From: Streptomyces sp. Ag109_O5-1
GTDB taxonomy: Bacteria > Actinomycetota > Actinomycetes > Streptomycetales > Streptomycetaceae
DNA: 64,000 nucleotides
NCBI RefSeq assembly: GCF_003814875.1
Contig: NZ_RKQF01000001.1
Location: 3,224,001 to 3,288,000 of the forward strand
Reading direction: 5' to 3'
Both the position numbers and the translations under genes were made by a program. The notes under the pieces are model-generated. The model ran no database searches and was not told where the DNA came from. It saw only the letters and a list, made by a program, of their open reading frames with translations. Position 1 is the first letter of the stretch; each line of letters starts with the position of its first letter. This document shows positions 47,006 to 55,784 of this stretch, one piece after another.

Positions 47006-47479
47006 TCATTCGTGCGCGCTGGGCACCCGGAGCGGGTCGTGAGGAGCGTCGGGCTTGGCGGCGGCGAGTTGCTCGCCCAGTTCGCCCAGCCGGCTGCGGC
47101 CGAGAGCGGAGCGGACCTCGGGGAACCACTCCTTCTCTTCCTCCTCGACGTGGTGCCGCACATTCTCGATGAGAACGGTCATCTTGGCGTCGAACCGCTC
47201 GTCCTCGGGATCCGTGCCCGCCAGCTCGGAGAGCATCCACAGGACGACATGGTGTTCCTCGACGCTCTCCAGTACATGGTCGGCGGTGTCCGGCACGGCG
47301 GCACGTGCGGCGGGGTAGAAGATCTCCTCCTCGATCCACGCGTGGACCGTCAGCTCCTCGATCACCCTGTCGGCGATCTTCCGCTTGGTCTTGTAGGCAC
47401 GGTCCCCGGCCTGCTCGAACTCCTTGAACAGCTTCTCGACCGTCTGCTGGTCGTCCTTGAGCAGCACAATCGCGTCCAT
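47006..47479 (-). CDS. Hemerythrin HHE domain protein
   Basis: This 157-residue, almost wholly helical protein has the spaced His/Glu ligands of an HHE cation-binding domain: DDQQTVEKLFKEFE, VHAWIEEEIFYP, EEHHVVLWML and VRHHVEEEEKEWFP. Such proteins bind a di-iron centre and sense or buffer oxygen or oxidants. The ATG has GAAGG upstream. A candidate SigB-like promoter lies about 90 bp upstream. About 300 bp downstream (46711-47005) show no gene that I can support. Confidence 0.88.
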   Translation of the reverse strand: MDAIVLLKDDQQTVEKLFKEFEQAGDRAYKTKRKIADRVIEELTVHAWIEEEIFYPAARAAVPDTADHVLESVEEHHVVLWMLSELAGTDPEDERFDAKMTVLIENVRHHVEEEEKEWFPEVRSALGRSRLGELGEQLAAAKPDAPHDPLRVPSAHE

Positions 47480-47572
47480 GGGCCCGCCTTCGTGTTCTCC
47501 GGCACGTCCCGCAAGGAGCGGGGGTGTTTCGCCGGTGGAAATACCAAAAGCCGATCGGCTCCCACGCTCCGA

Positions 47573-47597
47573 TTACCCCAGGCAGTGCGTCCAACTC
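47573..47597 (-). promoter_or_regulatory. Candidate SigB-type promoter of the hemerythrin gene
   Basis: On the minus strand GAGT (47597-47594), 15 bases and then GGGTAA (47578-47573) match the Streptomyces SigB pattern GNNT-N14-16-GGGTAY except in the last base. It lies about 95 bp before the start codon. The rest of the gap 47480-47976 shows no gene. Confidence 0.4.
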
Positions 47598-47976
47598 ATC
47601 CGGAGCGCACCTTTTGCCGCGTCGGTCACGTCGTGAACGGGGTGGGTGTACTGGCTGTAATCACTGCCGGTCAAGATGTACGTTCGCACCATATCCCGGC
47701 TGCTGGTACGCCGTGGGTTGCGAAGTGAAAGCGAACTGCTGTGCGCCGACCTCGACGCGGCGTACGCTGAATCCGCGTCCTTGACCCCGGCGCTCCCCGT
47801 CGACAGACGGCGTCGTCCTTCGGCAAGCGGACCGGCTTCCCTGTTGTGTGCTCAGGTGGTTCTCCTGCCGGCGGTAGCACCGATCCCTCGGCGAACTCGC
47901 TGCTCACCTTTCGAGCGCGCCCGCACGGATGCGGCCTTTGCGGTGGCTTCGGTACGGGCAGGGAAGCCGAGGCGCT

Positions 47977-48348
47977 GTGCATTTTGTGCATACGATGATC
48001 CGGTACCGAGGCAGTGGCCGGGCGACCGTCTACCTGGAGGGTGAGATCGATCGGACCACCGTTCCAGCCGTACGCGCCGCGCTGGCAGCATGTGTGGCCA
48101 ACGGGGTGACGGAGATCGACGTCGAGCTCGCCGCCGTCGGGTTCTGCGACGCCAGCGGTCTGAACGTCTTCCTCGAAGTCTCCCAGCACCTGGCCGCCTC
48201 GGAGGGCGAGCTGCGGCTGCACCATCCAGCCCCGGTCGTGAGTCGGCTCCTGGACCTCACGGGCACCGGATTCCTCCTGGCAGAGGAGAGCTCGGGCGTG
48301 GAACAGCCTCCAGCCGAGACAACTCAGCCGTCCAGCGGAGCCGCATGA
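47977..48348 (+). CDS. STAS domain anti-sigma factor antagonist-like protein
   Basis: This STAS protein of about 123 residues has the SpoIIAA/RsbV pattern: ATVYLEGEIDRTT, then a strand and turn VELAAVGFCDASGLNVF in which the Ser of DASGL is the phosphorylation site of antagonists. These proteins free a sigma factor by binding its anti-sigma kinase. The start is uncertain: GTG 47977 has GGGAAG upstream, while ATG 47995 would also keep the whole domain. The stop overlaps the next ATG (ATGA), which couples it to two GAF-ANTAR genes. The target sigma factor could be the one at 62146-63015, but this is not shown. Confidence 0.8.
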   Translation: MHFVHTMIRYRGSGRATVYLEGEIDRTTVPAVRAALAACVANGVTEIDVELAAVGFCDASGLNVFLEVSQHLAASEGELRLHHPAPVVSRLLDLTGTGFLLAEESSGVEQPPAETTQPSSGAA

Positions 48349-49070
48349 TCAGCGATCGGATGGCGGAGATCCTGCGGCGGCTGCAAACCAAGGAGTGGCC
48401 CGACGTGGCGGCGGACACTGCTGAACTGCTCGCTGTGGACGGGATCGCGGTCAGCGCGGGCAACGCACCAGGAGGGACGGAGATCCTCTGGTCCTCGGAC
48501 AGCCTCTCGCGTGACTTCGAGGACCTACAGCTCACCCTGGGATACGGACCTGGGCGGGACTGCCTGGCCGACGGCATCGCGGTGCGCGTGCCCGATCTGG
48601 GCCGCGTGCACGAGGGCCGCTGGCCCGCCCTCCTCATCGAGGCGTCCGCCCTGAACGTGCGGGCGGTGTTCTGCTTCCCCCTGCACATCGGCGCCATCAC
48701 CCTCGGCGCGCTGACCCTGGTCAGAAGGACCCCAGGACATCTGACACCCCTACAGGGCGACGATGCCAACGTACTGGCCGTCGCCCTGACCAAACGCGTC
48801 CTGGATCTCGGGAGCCCGCTGCGGTCGGCCGCGGAGAACCAGGACCTGGTCGCCCCGGTACTGCACCAGGCGGTCCTCCACCAGGCGACCGGCATGGTCA
48901 GCGTCCAGCTGTCCGTAACCCTGACAGAGGCTCTGCTGCGGCTCCGTGCCTACGCCTACGGCCACAGCCGCACCCTCACCGACACAGCCCGGGACGTCGT
49001 GGACAGACGGCTGCGACTCGAACCCGACCCGCACCCGACGAACGTCACCGAAGACGAAGACGAGGACTGA
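48345..49070 (+). CDS. GAF and ANTAR domain protein
   Basis: The 241-residue protein has a GAF-like sensor domain (about 20-150, with FCFPLHIGAITLGALTLVRR as its core strands) and an ANTAR output domain (about 165-225, with HQATGMVSVQ and LLRLRAYAYGHSRTLTDTA). ANTAR domains bind paired hairpins in nascent RNA and prevent termination. The ATG overlaps the STAS stop and has GGAG upstream. The tail is acidic (EDEDED). It forms an operon with the STAS gene and the next GAF-ANTAR gene, which starts 5 bp after the stop. Confidence 0.85.
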   Translation: MISDRMAEILRRLQTKEWPDVAADTAELLAVDGIAVSAGNAPGGTEILWSSDSLSRDFEDLQLTLGYGPGRDCLADGIAVRVPDLGRVHEGRWPALLIEASALNVRAVFCFPLHIGAITLGALTLVRRTPGHLTPLQGDDANVLAVALTKRVLDLGSPLRSAAENQDLVAPVLHQAVLHQATGMVSVQLSVTLTEALLRLRAYAYGHSRTLTDTARDVVDRRLRLEPDPHPTNVTEDEDED

Positions 49071-49075
49071 TCTCG

Positions 49076-49834
49076 ATGGCAACCCGTGAACAGCAACTCA
49101 CCGAAGTCTTCGTCGAGGTGGCCGACTCCCTGATCGACGACTTCGACGTCATCGACTTCCTGCAGAAGCTGTCCGTGCACTGCATGGAACTGCTGGACGT
49201 CGCCGCCGTCGGCATCCTGCTCGCGGACGAGAACGACAACCTCCACGTTCTCGCCGCCTCCGACGAACACACCCGGCTGCTGGAACTCTTCGCCCTCCAG
49301 CACGACCAGGGCCCCTGCGTCGACTGCTACCACGACGGCCTGCCGCGGATCAACGTCAGCCTCACCGACCCGACGGCAACCGCCAGGTGGCCACAGTTCG
49401 CCCGCAGCGCCCAGGACACCGGTTTCGTCTCCACCAACGCCCTGCCGCTGCGGCTGCGCGGACGGGTCATCGGCGCGCTCAGCCTGTTCAGGGCCGGCCC
49501 CGCGCCGCTGGCCGAACAGGACCTCGCCCTCGCCCAGGCCCTCGCGGACGTGGCAACCATCGCCATCCTCCAACAGCGCACGCTTGCCCTCAGCGAGGCC
49601 GAGCGCGACCAGCTCCAGTACGCCCTCAACAGCCGCATCGTCATCGAGCAGGTCAAGGGCATCCTTGCCGAGCGATGGCAGATGCCCATCGACGAGGCGT
49701 TCGGCATCTTCCGTGCCTACGCTCGCGCCCACAACCGCAAACTCTCCGACCTCGCCCGGGCCATCGCCGACGGCACGCAGGGTACCGACACGATCCGCGC
49801 CTTTCCCTCGCGGGCAACGGAAACGGACAGCTGA
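49076..49834 (+). CDS. GAF and ANTAR domain protein
   Basis: This 252-residue paralogue of the preceding protein has a clearer GAF domain (about 20-165, including ALQHDQGPCVDCYHDG with two Cys) and a canonical ANTAR domain (about 180-240: LNSRIVIEQVKGILAERWQ and AFGIFRAYARAHNRKLSDLA). The CxxC-like pair could sense redox state or bind metal; this is inference. It is the last gene of the STAS-GAF-ANTAR operon. Confidence 0.9.
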   Translation: MATREQQLTEVFVEVADSLIDDFDVIDFLQKLSVHCMELLDVAAVGILLADENDNLHVLAASDEHTRLLELFALQHDQGPCVDCYHDGLPRINVSLTDPTATARWPQFARSAQDTGFVSTNALPLRLRGRVIGALSLFRAGPAPLAEQDLALAQALADVATIAILQQRTLALSEAERDQLQYALNSRIVIEQVKGILAERWQMPIDEAFGIFRAYARAHNRKLSDLARAIADGTQGTDTIRAFPSRATETDS

Positions 49835-50203
49835 CACCTGCCGAGTTCGTCCACCGATCGTTCCCTGAGGCGCGCTCGTTCCCCCGCGGCAGGGGGTGCT
49901 GTGACGGCCAGGGTTCACCGGCTCGCGCCGATCGGGAGGACGGCCATGCGGGCGCGACGCCTGCGGTGGATGCCCAGGTGTTCGACCCCGGGGTTCACTC
50001 CGCGCAGCCGCGGGTGACGCATGTGGGGTATGACGCTCGGTCCCCCGGAGTAAGCGCCGGCCCACTCGGTCCGCGGTCCGGCAGATGCCAAATGACGAGA
50101 CCACGTCCCGCGCCGTGATCATGAAGCCTGAGCAGGCCCGCGTGCAGCGCCCGTACTCACACACCGCGGACCGCCGAATCGCGGGACACCTCAAACGAGG
50201 TCG
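49835..50203. other. Intergenic stretch without a supported gene
   Basis: About 370 bp between the GAF-ANTAR operon and the PRC-barrel remnant. I see short frames only and no clear promoter or terminator. Confidence 0.4.
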
Positions 50204-50448
50204 GTGACGCCTACCTGGTGGGTCGACACCGGTGTGTGGATCTTCGGCAAGCAGGTCATGCTACCGGCGAGCAGGGACGTGAGCATCGACCCGAACGAGA
50301 AGAAGGTCTTCGTCATCCTTGCCAAGCAACAGATCAAGGACGCACCGGAGTTCGACCGGGAGAAGCACCCCGGCGACCCGGGCTGCCGCGACGAACCGGG
50401 CACCTACTACGGCCCGGGCAGAGCCCGTTCGGCGGCCCGCAGGCCTGA
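50204..50448 (+). pseudogene. PRC-barrel domain protein remnant
   Basis: The segment reads TGVWIFGKQVMLPASRDVS, then VFVILAKQQIKDAPEFDREK and GTYYGPG, a typical PRC-barrel C-terminal half. The N-terminal half is missing. After YYGPG the natural-looking end (QSPFGGPQA and a stop at 50448) is in a different frame, so there is a frameshift near 50420. A strong terminator hairpin follows at 50476, as it would after the intact gene. Confidence 0.55.
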
Positions 50449-50475
50449 TCCGACGCCCGCTCCGAGCACCACGGC

Positions 50476-50503
50476 CCCCGGGACTCTTCGACGAGTCCCG
50501 GGG
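50476..50503 (+). terminator. Strong hairpin terminator after the PRC-barrel remnant
   Basis: An 11-bp perfect stem (50476-50486 with 50493-50503) with a 6-base loop lies 28 bp after the remnant's restored stop codon. Confidence 0.75.
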
Positions 50504-50604
50504 CTCTCGCGCGCCCGGGATGCACATGCGATGAGCGGGGATCTGGAACGGAGACCACCCACATCGCCTATGGTGCCGCCGTCGCTCAGGGTTGCGTCCA
50601 GGGA

Positions 50605-50828
50605 AGTGGTGTAAGGGTTCGGCCTGATCCGGGGTTTGTTCCGGCATCGGGATGAGGTCCGCATAGACGAACGGCCACCGGCTGATCTTCGAGATGTCGA
50701 GTCACGAAGGAGATCAGCACGATGACCGCGCCCGACAGTCTGCCCCTGCACGCCCTCGCCGAAGACAACCTCGCCGCGGCGAGTCCCGATCTGGTGCGCG
50801 GGATGGTCAAGACGTTCGCCGACGGCCG
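50605..50828 (+). mobile_element. IS256-type insertion sequence remnant: left end and transposase start
   Basis: From the ATG at 50722, with GAAGGAG upstream, the frame reads LHALAEDNLAAASPDLVRGM and then VKTFAD. I recognise this as the usual N-terminus of Streptomyces IS256 (mutator) family transposases. The match stops after about 35 codons, where another gene remnant begins. The lead-in from about 50605 may be the element's left terminal region; I could not find its right end. Confidence 0.5.
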
Positions 50829-51206
50829 GTGCCGAGATGCTGGCCAGCGTCAACCTCATGTCCCTGTTCTGACTCCACCGCGCGCTGCGCGGGGCGCTGG
50901 TGGGCCACTTCGCCGCCGTGGAGACCACCCTCGTCGCCCGGCTCACGGCGCCTCGCCCACGGGCTGCGACGGGTCGGCGCGGGCCCTGCCGCCGTCCACT
51001 TCTACGCCGAGCACGTGGAGGCGGACGCGGTCCACGAACAGACCGTCCGCCGGGATGTCGTCGGCGGCCTCCTTGAAGCGGAGCCCGCTCTCGACGGGGA
51101 CGTCGCCTTCGGTGTCGACGCCATCGAATGGACCGAGGAGCGGCTCGGCAACCATCTCCTCACCGCTTGGCGGCATGGCCGTACCTCACTGCGCGAACCG
51201 TTGTGA
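50823..51206 (+). pseudogene. Remnant of an iron-containing redox enzyme (heme oxygenase-like fold)
   Basis: Fragments appear in more than one frame: AEMLASVNLMSLF ending in a stop near 50870, LHRALRGALVGHFAAVETTL, and then VHFYAEHVEADAVHEQ, GLLEAEPALDGDVAF and LTAWRHGRTSLREPL. These follow the order of a diiron, heme oxygenase-like redox protein common in Streptomyces. The HVEADAVHE metal-ligand motif is kept. Frameshifts and a stop make it a pseudogene, joined to the IS256 remnant. Confidence 0.55.
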
Positions 51207-51484
51207 CCGCTCTCAACGCATCGGCCGGACAGGCGAACCCTGCGCGTATGCGGTACGAGCGGAGTGCCTGGCTACCCGGGAACGGTGCCACCCTCCTCGT
51301 CTCGCACCAACTGCTCGTCGGCGACGGCACAGGGTGAGTGGCGTCGGGGCGCCCCGCGGCGACATGCACGCCCATACGAGGCAGTCGAGAAGAGGGGCAT
51401 CGCGATGTCTGCGCAGTCCGAGCCCGAGTCCGCTCGGCAGGAGCACGGTGCGCTGGACGGCACGGGCCTGAACGGTCCCCGCTC

Positions 51485-51694
51485 GCGGGACCGCTCGGTT
51501 TCCGGTCCCTGCCGCTCGGGCTCGTCCTCGTCCTGGCCCTGATGGTCGTGCTCTACCTGGTGCTGATCGAGGGCGCCAAGCATGTCTTATACGCCCGCGC
51601 CGACACCCGGGCCGCGCTTCCGCCGGTACGCCACCGCGCCTCCGGCATCGCATCCACCGCCGGGCCGGCCGCTTCAGCCGTCCCGGACCGCTGA
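51485..51694 (+). pseudogene. Possible C-terminal remnant of a P-type cation ATPase
   Basis: The segment GFRSLPLGLVLVLALMVVL followed by YLVLIEGAKHVLYAR resembles the last transmembrane helix and tail of MgtA-like P-type ATPases. Nothing of the catalytic domains is present upstream. It has no start of its own. Confidence 0.4.
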
Positions 51695-51736
51695 CGACCC
51701 CGGTGACGCACTGTCACCGAGGTCGTCAGCGGGTCC
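51685..51736. terminator. Long nested hairpin between the ATPase remnant and the SPFH gene
   Basis: An outer stem of about 15 bp (GGACC, then GCTGACGACC, with one bulged base) and an inner 6-bp stem (GGTGAC/GTCACC) enclose a 5-base loop. It lies after the remnant and 46 bp past the SPFH stop on the other strand, so it can end both transcripts. Confidence 0.7.
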
Positions 51737-51781
51737 GCACCGCACCGAGACGATCGCGTCGCCCCTGGCGGCCCGGAACGG

Positions 51782-52762
51782 TCAACCGCTCAAGGACTCC
51801 TCGGTGTCCCAGCGCGTCGGCCAGTTGTCCCGCCGCTCCCGGGCCACCTCCGCACGGCTGCCGGCCCGCTCTCCGGGCAGGGAGACCGGCCGCGCGAGGA
51901 GCGGTGCGGGGATGGCGGGCTCCGGGATCACGGCCCCTGCGGAGAGCGCGGCGTGCCTGTCGCTCCGGCGCACGAGCCGTCCGTCGGACTCGTCGTCGCT
52001 GTCCCTGCTCTGGTGCTCGAAGAAGCGGAGCATCTCCACGGGGAACGGCATCACGAGGGTGCTGTTCTTCTCAGCGGAGACATCCACGACGGTTTGCAAC
52101 AGGCGCAGTTGGAGTGCTCCGGGGGTGTCGGCCATGGTCGCGGCGGCGTCGGTCAGCCGCTGGGACGCCTGGAACTCTCCGTCGGCGGCGATGACCCGGG
52201 CCCGGCGTTCCCGCTCGGCCTCGGCCTGCTTGGACATCGAGCGCATCATCGACTCCGGAAGGGCGATGTCCTTGATCTCGACGCGCTCGATGCGCAGCCC
52301 CCATGGCTCCTCGGTGGGGGCGTCCATCACCTTCTTGAGTTCCGCGTTGATGTGGTCACGGTCGGAGAGCAGCGTGTCCAGGTCGGCCCTGCCGATGACC
52401 GAGCGGAGCGACGTCTGGGCGATCTGGGAGACGGCGGCAGGATAGTTGCGCACGTTCACCAGGGCCTTGACGGGGTCGATGACCTTGAAGTAGACGACCG
52501 CGTCGACGGTGAGCGTCACGTTGTCGGCGGTGATGGACCCCTGCGGCGGGATACCCAGGACCTCGGTCTGCACGGACACCTTCCGCATCCGGTCCCCGAT
52601 CGGCCGGATGACACGCAGGCCCGGCCCGCGGATGTCCGGCAGCAGCCGCCCGAAGCGGAACACCACGCCCTTCTCGTACTGCTGGACGTTGCGCAGGCTC
52701 AGGGCGAGCAGGACCAGCCCGGCCACGGCGCACACCGCCAGCACGGTGATCAGAACACCCAT
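51782..52762 (-). CDS. SPFH/Band 7 (slipin) membrane protein
   Basis: The 326-residue product has an N-terminal membrane helix (VLITVLAVCAVAGLVLLAL) and a complete SPFH domain (about 25-200), including NVQQYEKGVVFRFGRLLPD and the conserved GLRIERVEIKDIALPESM. A coiled-coil stretch follows (KQAEAERERRARVIAADGEF), as does a variable charged tail. Slipins organise lipid microdomains and can be cut by NfeD-type proteases; no NfeD gene is adjacent. I chose ATG 52762 because AAGGA lies upstream and the domain begins directly after it. Confidence 0.92.
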   Translation of the reverse strand: MGVLITVLAVCAVAGLVLLALSLRNVQQYEKGVVFRFGRLLPDIRGPGLRVIRPIGDRMRKVSVQTEVLGIPPQGSITADNVTLTVDAVVYFKVIDPVKALVNVRNYPAAVSQIAQTSLRSVIGRADLDTLLSDRDHINAELKKVMDAPTEEPWGLRIERVEIKDIALPESMMRSMSKQAEAERERRARVIAADGEFQASQRLTDAAATMADTPGALQLRLLQTVVDVSAEKNSTLVMPFPVEMLRFFEHQSRDSDDESDGRLVRRSDRHAALSAGAVIPEPAIPAPLLARPVSLPGERAGSRAEVARERRDNWPTRWDTEESLSG

Positions 52763-53013
52763 GGTTCTCACTTTCCTTACGTCGATGACGGTGCAGGACC
52801 CGAGCGGTCCGGGAAGCACACGGCACGGGGGGACCCCGGCCTGTCGTCTGAGGTGCGGCCGGGGTCTCGGGCTGCTGTTGAGGCTCTGGTGTGTCGGCCC
52901 GGCTCAGCCGGGAGAACTGTGCGGTGTGTCGGTCCGGTCGGCCCCGCTCACGGGTGCGCCGGCCCCTCCTCGGCCGGCTGCGGCCGTGGTCGCCACCAGG
53001 GTTCTCACGGCTC

Positions 53014-53448
53014 TCACCGCGCCGTCGGCGAAACGTATACGGCCGGGATCTGCGGGCGTGCTGCCGGATCGCGGACTTCGTGGTCTTCTTCGGAGTCCCA
53101 GGCTTCGGAGTCCCAGGCCGTGTGCCCCGCCGGGCCGGCCTCCGACACCGTGCGCAGGCGCGCCGCGTCCGCCATCAGCCGGTCCACGTGCGAGGTGCGC
53201 AGGCAGTCTCTGCCGGCGGCCATCAGCCAGCGGGCCGAGACGGGCGTCGGCTGCACCTGCCCGCCCAAGGGCACCGCACCCGGGAAGGCCGGCTGGTACG
53301 GCTGGTACGTCAGGCCCCCGGTGATCCGGCCCGACAGCGGATCGAGCACGGCTGTCGGCGAGGAACCGAGGGGAGCGGAAGGGATCCGGAGCGGCTTGGA
53401 GGAGGGCGTAGTTCCGGGGATCGGCGTGGGGTGAACGGTCGCAGTCAT
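53014..53448 (-). CDS. Hypothetical protein with a SigB-like promoter
   Basis: I do not recognise this 144-residue protein. The start (MTATVHPTPIPG) and much of the length look disordered, with a central helix ARWLMAAGRDCLRTSHVDRL and an acidic tail. The ATG has AGGG eight bases upstream. Its leader and first codons resemble those of the frameshifted DUF5994 gene at 57742, which argues that this is a real, regulated gene and that the two upstream regions share an origin. Other frames in this interval are Arg/Ala-rich shadows. Confidence 0.5.
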   Translation of the reverse strand: MTATVHPTPIPGTTPSSKPLRIPSAPLGSSPTAVLDPLSGRITGGLTYQPYQPAFPGAVPLGGQVQPTPVSARWLMAAGRDCLRTSHVDRLMADAARLRTVSEAGPAGHTAWDSEAWDSEEDHEVRDPAARPQIPAVYVSPTAR

Positions 53449-53536
53449 GAGGCGAACCCTGCTCCGGGCCGACCGGAGCCGGCCCAGCATGATCAAATCG
53501 CCGAAAGTGACAACGACATGGAAGCCAGTGCACGCA

Positions 53537-53562
53537 ATACCCTCGGTAACACCAGCGTACTC
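53537..53562 (-). promoter_or_regulatory. SigB-type promoter of the 53448 gene
   Basis: On the minus strand GAGT, 16 bases and GGGTAT match GNNT-N14-16-GGGTAY exactly. The last base of the -10 element is 89 bp before the start codon. Two related sites are found at 55533-55558 and 57831-57857. Confidence 0.55.
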
Positions 53563-53711
53563 CGTCGACGGTCCGAGCGGACTCCCCCGTCCGGGCAGCG
53601 CGGCCGGCCCAGGACCGGGCAACGTGGAGCCTGCCCAGCCGGGTCCGCTGGCAGCACCCCAAGGCCCGCACCCGGGGTGCCGCGGACCCCGGGGTGGTCC
53701 GACGGCCACCG

Positions 53712-54149
53712 TCAACGGACTGCGACTCCCAACCCCACACTGTCCTTCCAGGCGGCGGCCATACTCTCCATCAGCCGCCCGGCCTCCGCGTCCGTGGCGG
53801 CGGGCGGCACCACCAGCAGGTCACACCGGCCGCGGCCGGGCGCCAGCAGGCAGACGGTGGACGGGGAGTGCTGGGTGGTCGTCCGGCGCAGGCGTACGAC
53901 CTGGTTGGCGACGAGCAGCCGGTTCGGGAACGGGGACCATACGGCCTCGTCCACGAGGACGCTGGTGACCTGTCCCCAGGCGTGCGGCAGTCCGGCCAGC
54001 AGCCTGGGCAGTTCGGTCGCCAGATCGGGCGAGCGGGGCCACCATGCGCCGTCGACACGCCGGTGCATGTGGCCCTGTGCCGGCTGGGACACCAGGCGCA
54101 GGCGGACGGCGGACGACGAAGAGAGCGGGGGCGGCGGGGCAAGTGTCAT
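53712..54149 (-). CDS. DUF5994 family protein
   Basis: This 145-residue soluble protein has the DUF5994 layout: VRLRLVSQ near the start, a VDGAWWPRSPDLATELP motif, WGQVTSVLVDEAVWSPFP, and CDLLVVPPAATDAEAGRLM near the end. The family's function is unknown; members are often multi-copy in Streptomyces. It lies 33 bp after the desaturase gene, so the two are probably one transcript. A second, broken family member is at 57255-57742. Confidence 0.85.
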   Translation of the reverse strand: MTLAPPPPLSSSSAVRLRLVSQPAQGHMHRRVDGAWWPRSPDLATELPRLLAGLPHAWGQVTSVLVDEAVWSPFPNRLLVANQVVRLRRTTTQHSPSTVCLLAPGRGRCDLLVVPPAATDAEAGRLMESMAAAWKDSVGLGVAVR

Positions 54150-54182
54150 GAGAGCTCCTGAACGGGATGCGGTCGCTCGGGT

Positions 54183-55184
54183 TCACGCGCGGCGGGCGTC
54201 GATACGGTCCGGGGTGGGCCAGCGCACATCCCGGACCCAGCCGAGGCGTTCGAAGAAACGGATCACGGCGGCGGACGGGTCGAGCTGGCCGCGGTCGACG
54301 CCGTGCCGGGCGCAGGTGGGGTCGGCATGGTGCAGGTTGTGCCAGCTCTCGCCGAACGAGAGCAGGGCCAGGGGCCACAGGTTGGTGGCACGGTCGTGGC
54401 GACGGGTACGGAACGGCCGCTCACCGATCACATGGCAGAGGGAGTTCACGCTCCACGTGACGTGGTGGAGCAGGGCGATGCGGACAAGTCCCGCCCACAG
54501 CAGGGTGGTCAGTGCGGACACCCAGCTGCCGCCGATCAGCCGCCCCGCGGCGAAGGGCAGTGCGAGGGTGAGTACGCACAGGGCCGGGAAGGCCCGGGAC
54601 ACGGCCCGGATGTCACGGTCGGCCAGCAGATCGGGAGCGTAACGCGCCGCGGACGTGGGGTCGTTGCGGAACAGCCAGCCGACGTGAGCATCCACCAGTC
54701 CGCGCAACTGGCCGCATACAGAAGTGCCGTAGCGATACGGAGAGTGAGGGTCGCCCGGCCGGTCGGTGAAGGCGTGATGGCGGCGATGGATGGCGACCCA
54801 GCCGATCACGTCACCCTGGAAGCTCATCGACCCGGCCACCGCGAGCGCGGTGCGCAGCTGCCGGACGGCCCGGTAGCTGCCGTGGGTCAGGCCACGGTGG
54901 AAGCCGACCGTGACGCCGAGGCCCGTGACCGTGTAGAGCACCGCGGCGAGCAGGACATCGACGGGATGGATCAGGCTCCCCCACAGCAGCCAGACAGCCA
55001 GACCGAGTGCCAGGAACGGGAGGAAGACGATCAACGCCGTGATCGCCAGGGACAGCCGCTCGCTGCCGGTGCGCTCGGCAGCCGTTCCCTCGCGCGGGAA
55101 GGCTGCTCTCCCGTCGTACTCCGGGGACGGCGGGGCGCCTTCCGGCGGGACGGCGGATGGGGAGCGGAGGATATGGAGAGACAT
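54183..55184 (-). CDS. Acyl-CoA / fatty acid desaturase
   Basis: This 333-residue integral membrane di-iron enzyme introduces a double bond into fatty acyl chains. The three His boxes of the delta-9 type are present: GFHRGLTH, HRRHH and ESWHNLHH. Four membrane helices flank them (for example LIVFLPFLALGLAVWLLWG). The N-terminal 45 residues are variable. The ATG has AAGGA upstream. It is followed by the DUF5994 gene, and its leader contains a SigB-like element about 350 bp upstream, which would fit membrane adjustment under stress. Confidence 0.92.
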   Translation of the reverse strand: MSLHILRSPSAVPPEGAPPSPEYDGRAAFPREGTAAERTGSERLSLAITALIVFLPFLALGLAVWLLWGSLIHPVDVLLAAVLYTVTGLGVTVGFHRGLTHGSYRAVRQLRTALAVAGSMSFQGDVIGWVAIHRRHHAFTDRPGDPHSPYRYGTSVCGQLRGLVDAHVGWLFRNDPTSAARYAPDLLADRDIRAVSRAFPALCVLTLALPFAAGRLIGGSWVSALTTLLWAGLVRIALLHHVTWSVNSLCHVIGERPFRTRRHDRATNLWPLALLSFGESWHNLHHADPTCARHGVDRGQLDPSAAVIRFFERLGWVRDVRWPTPDRIDARRA

Positions 55185-55532
55185 GCGCGGTCCTTGACCT
55201 CAGTGACGACGGTGCGGCCGGGGTCTTGGGCTGCGCCTCTTGGACGGTGGGTGCGTAACGGCATCGCAGAGAGCGGATGCGAGTCGCACGGACGGTGGAT
55301 ACGGGAGCTGTGCGGGCCTGGACTGGCCAGCACGTGAAGAGTGGGCGGCGGGGCCGTCATGCGGTCTCGCCCTGGTGGGTGCTGTCGGCGGGCGGTCCGG
55401 TGGAGTCGAGCCAAGAGCCGAGCGGACCGCCGACACGCGATGTGTCCCGGCGTCCCGTGTGAGGTGCAGTCGCGTGCCCGCTCCTGAGGGGCCGCGACGA
55501 GGACGAGACCGGTCCGAACACCGGCGTACGAC

Positions 55533-55558
55533 GTGCCCTCGACGTTGTCAGCGTACTC
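55533..55558 (-). promoter_or_regulatory. SigB-like promoter element upstream of the desaturase gene
   Basis: On the minus strand GAGT, 16 bases and GGGCAC occur, with the surrounding GGAGTACGCTG block also shared with the 53537-53562 site. The distance to the desaturase start is about 350 bp, so a long leader or a missing small gene lies between. The region 55185-55784 otherwise shows only uncertain frames. Confidence 0.35.
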
Positions 55559-55784
55559 CTGCCGCTCGGGACAGCCGCTCCGGCGCATCTTTGTGGTGCG
55601 GTGCCCGCCGAAACCACCGCCCGGCCAGTGACACCGCTGACCTTTCCGTCTCTCGTGCGGCAGCCCGGGGAGTCCCACTGACAGAACGGCTGCGACGGCG
55701 GAACATCCCGTCCCCCGCCGAACATCGGACGGAGACGTGGAGAGAGTGTCGGGTGCAACTCCCCCGGTGAGGCCGCCGGAGTAC

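Noticed and set aside
52904..53740. A 278-codon minus-strand frame that overlaps the 144-residue hypothetical gene
   Set aside because: It is Arg/Ala/Gly-rich without a start signal. The overlapping frame from 53448 has a ribosome binding site, a promoter and a related leader elsewhere.
55240..55770. Open frames on both strands between the desaturase and the XRE regulator
   Set aside because: No ribosome binding site or family match, and the minus-strand frame overlaps the desaturase start. A lost small gene cannot be excluded because the SigB-like site lies far upstream.
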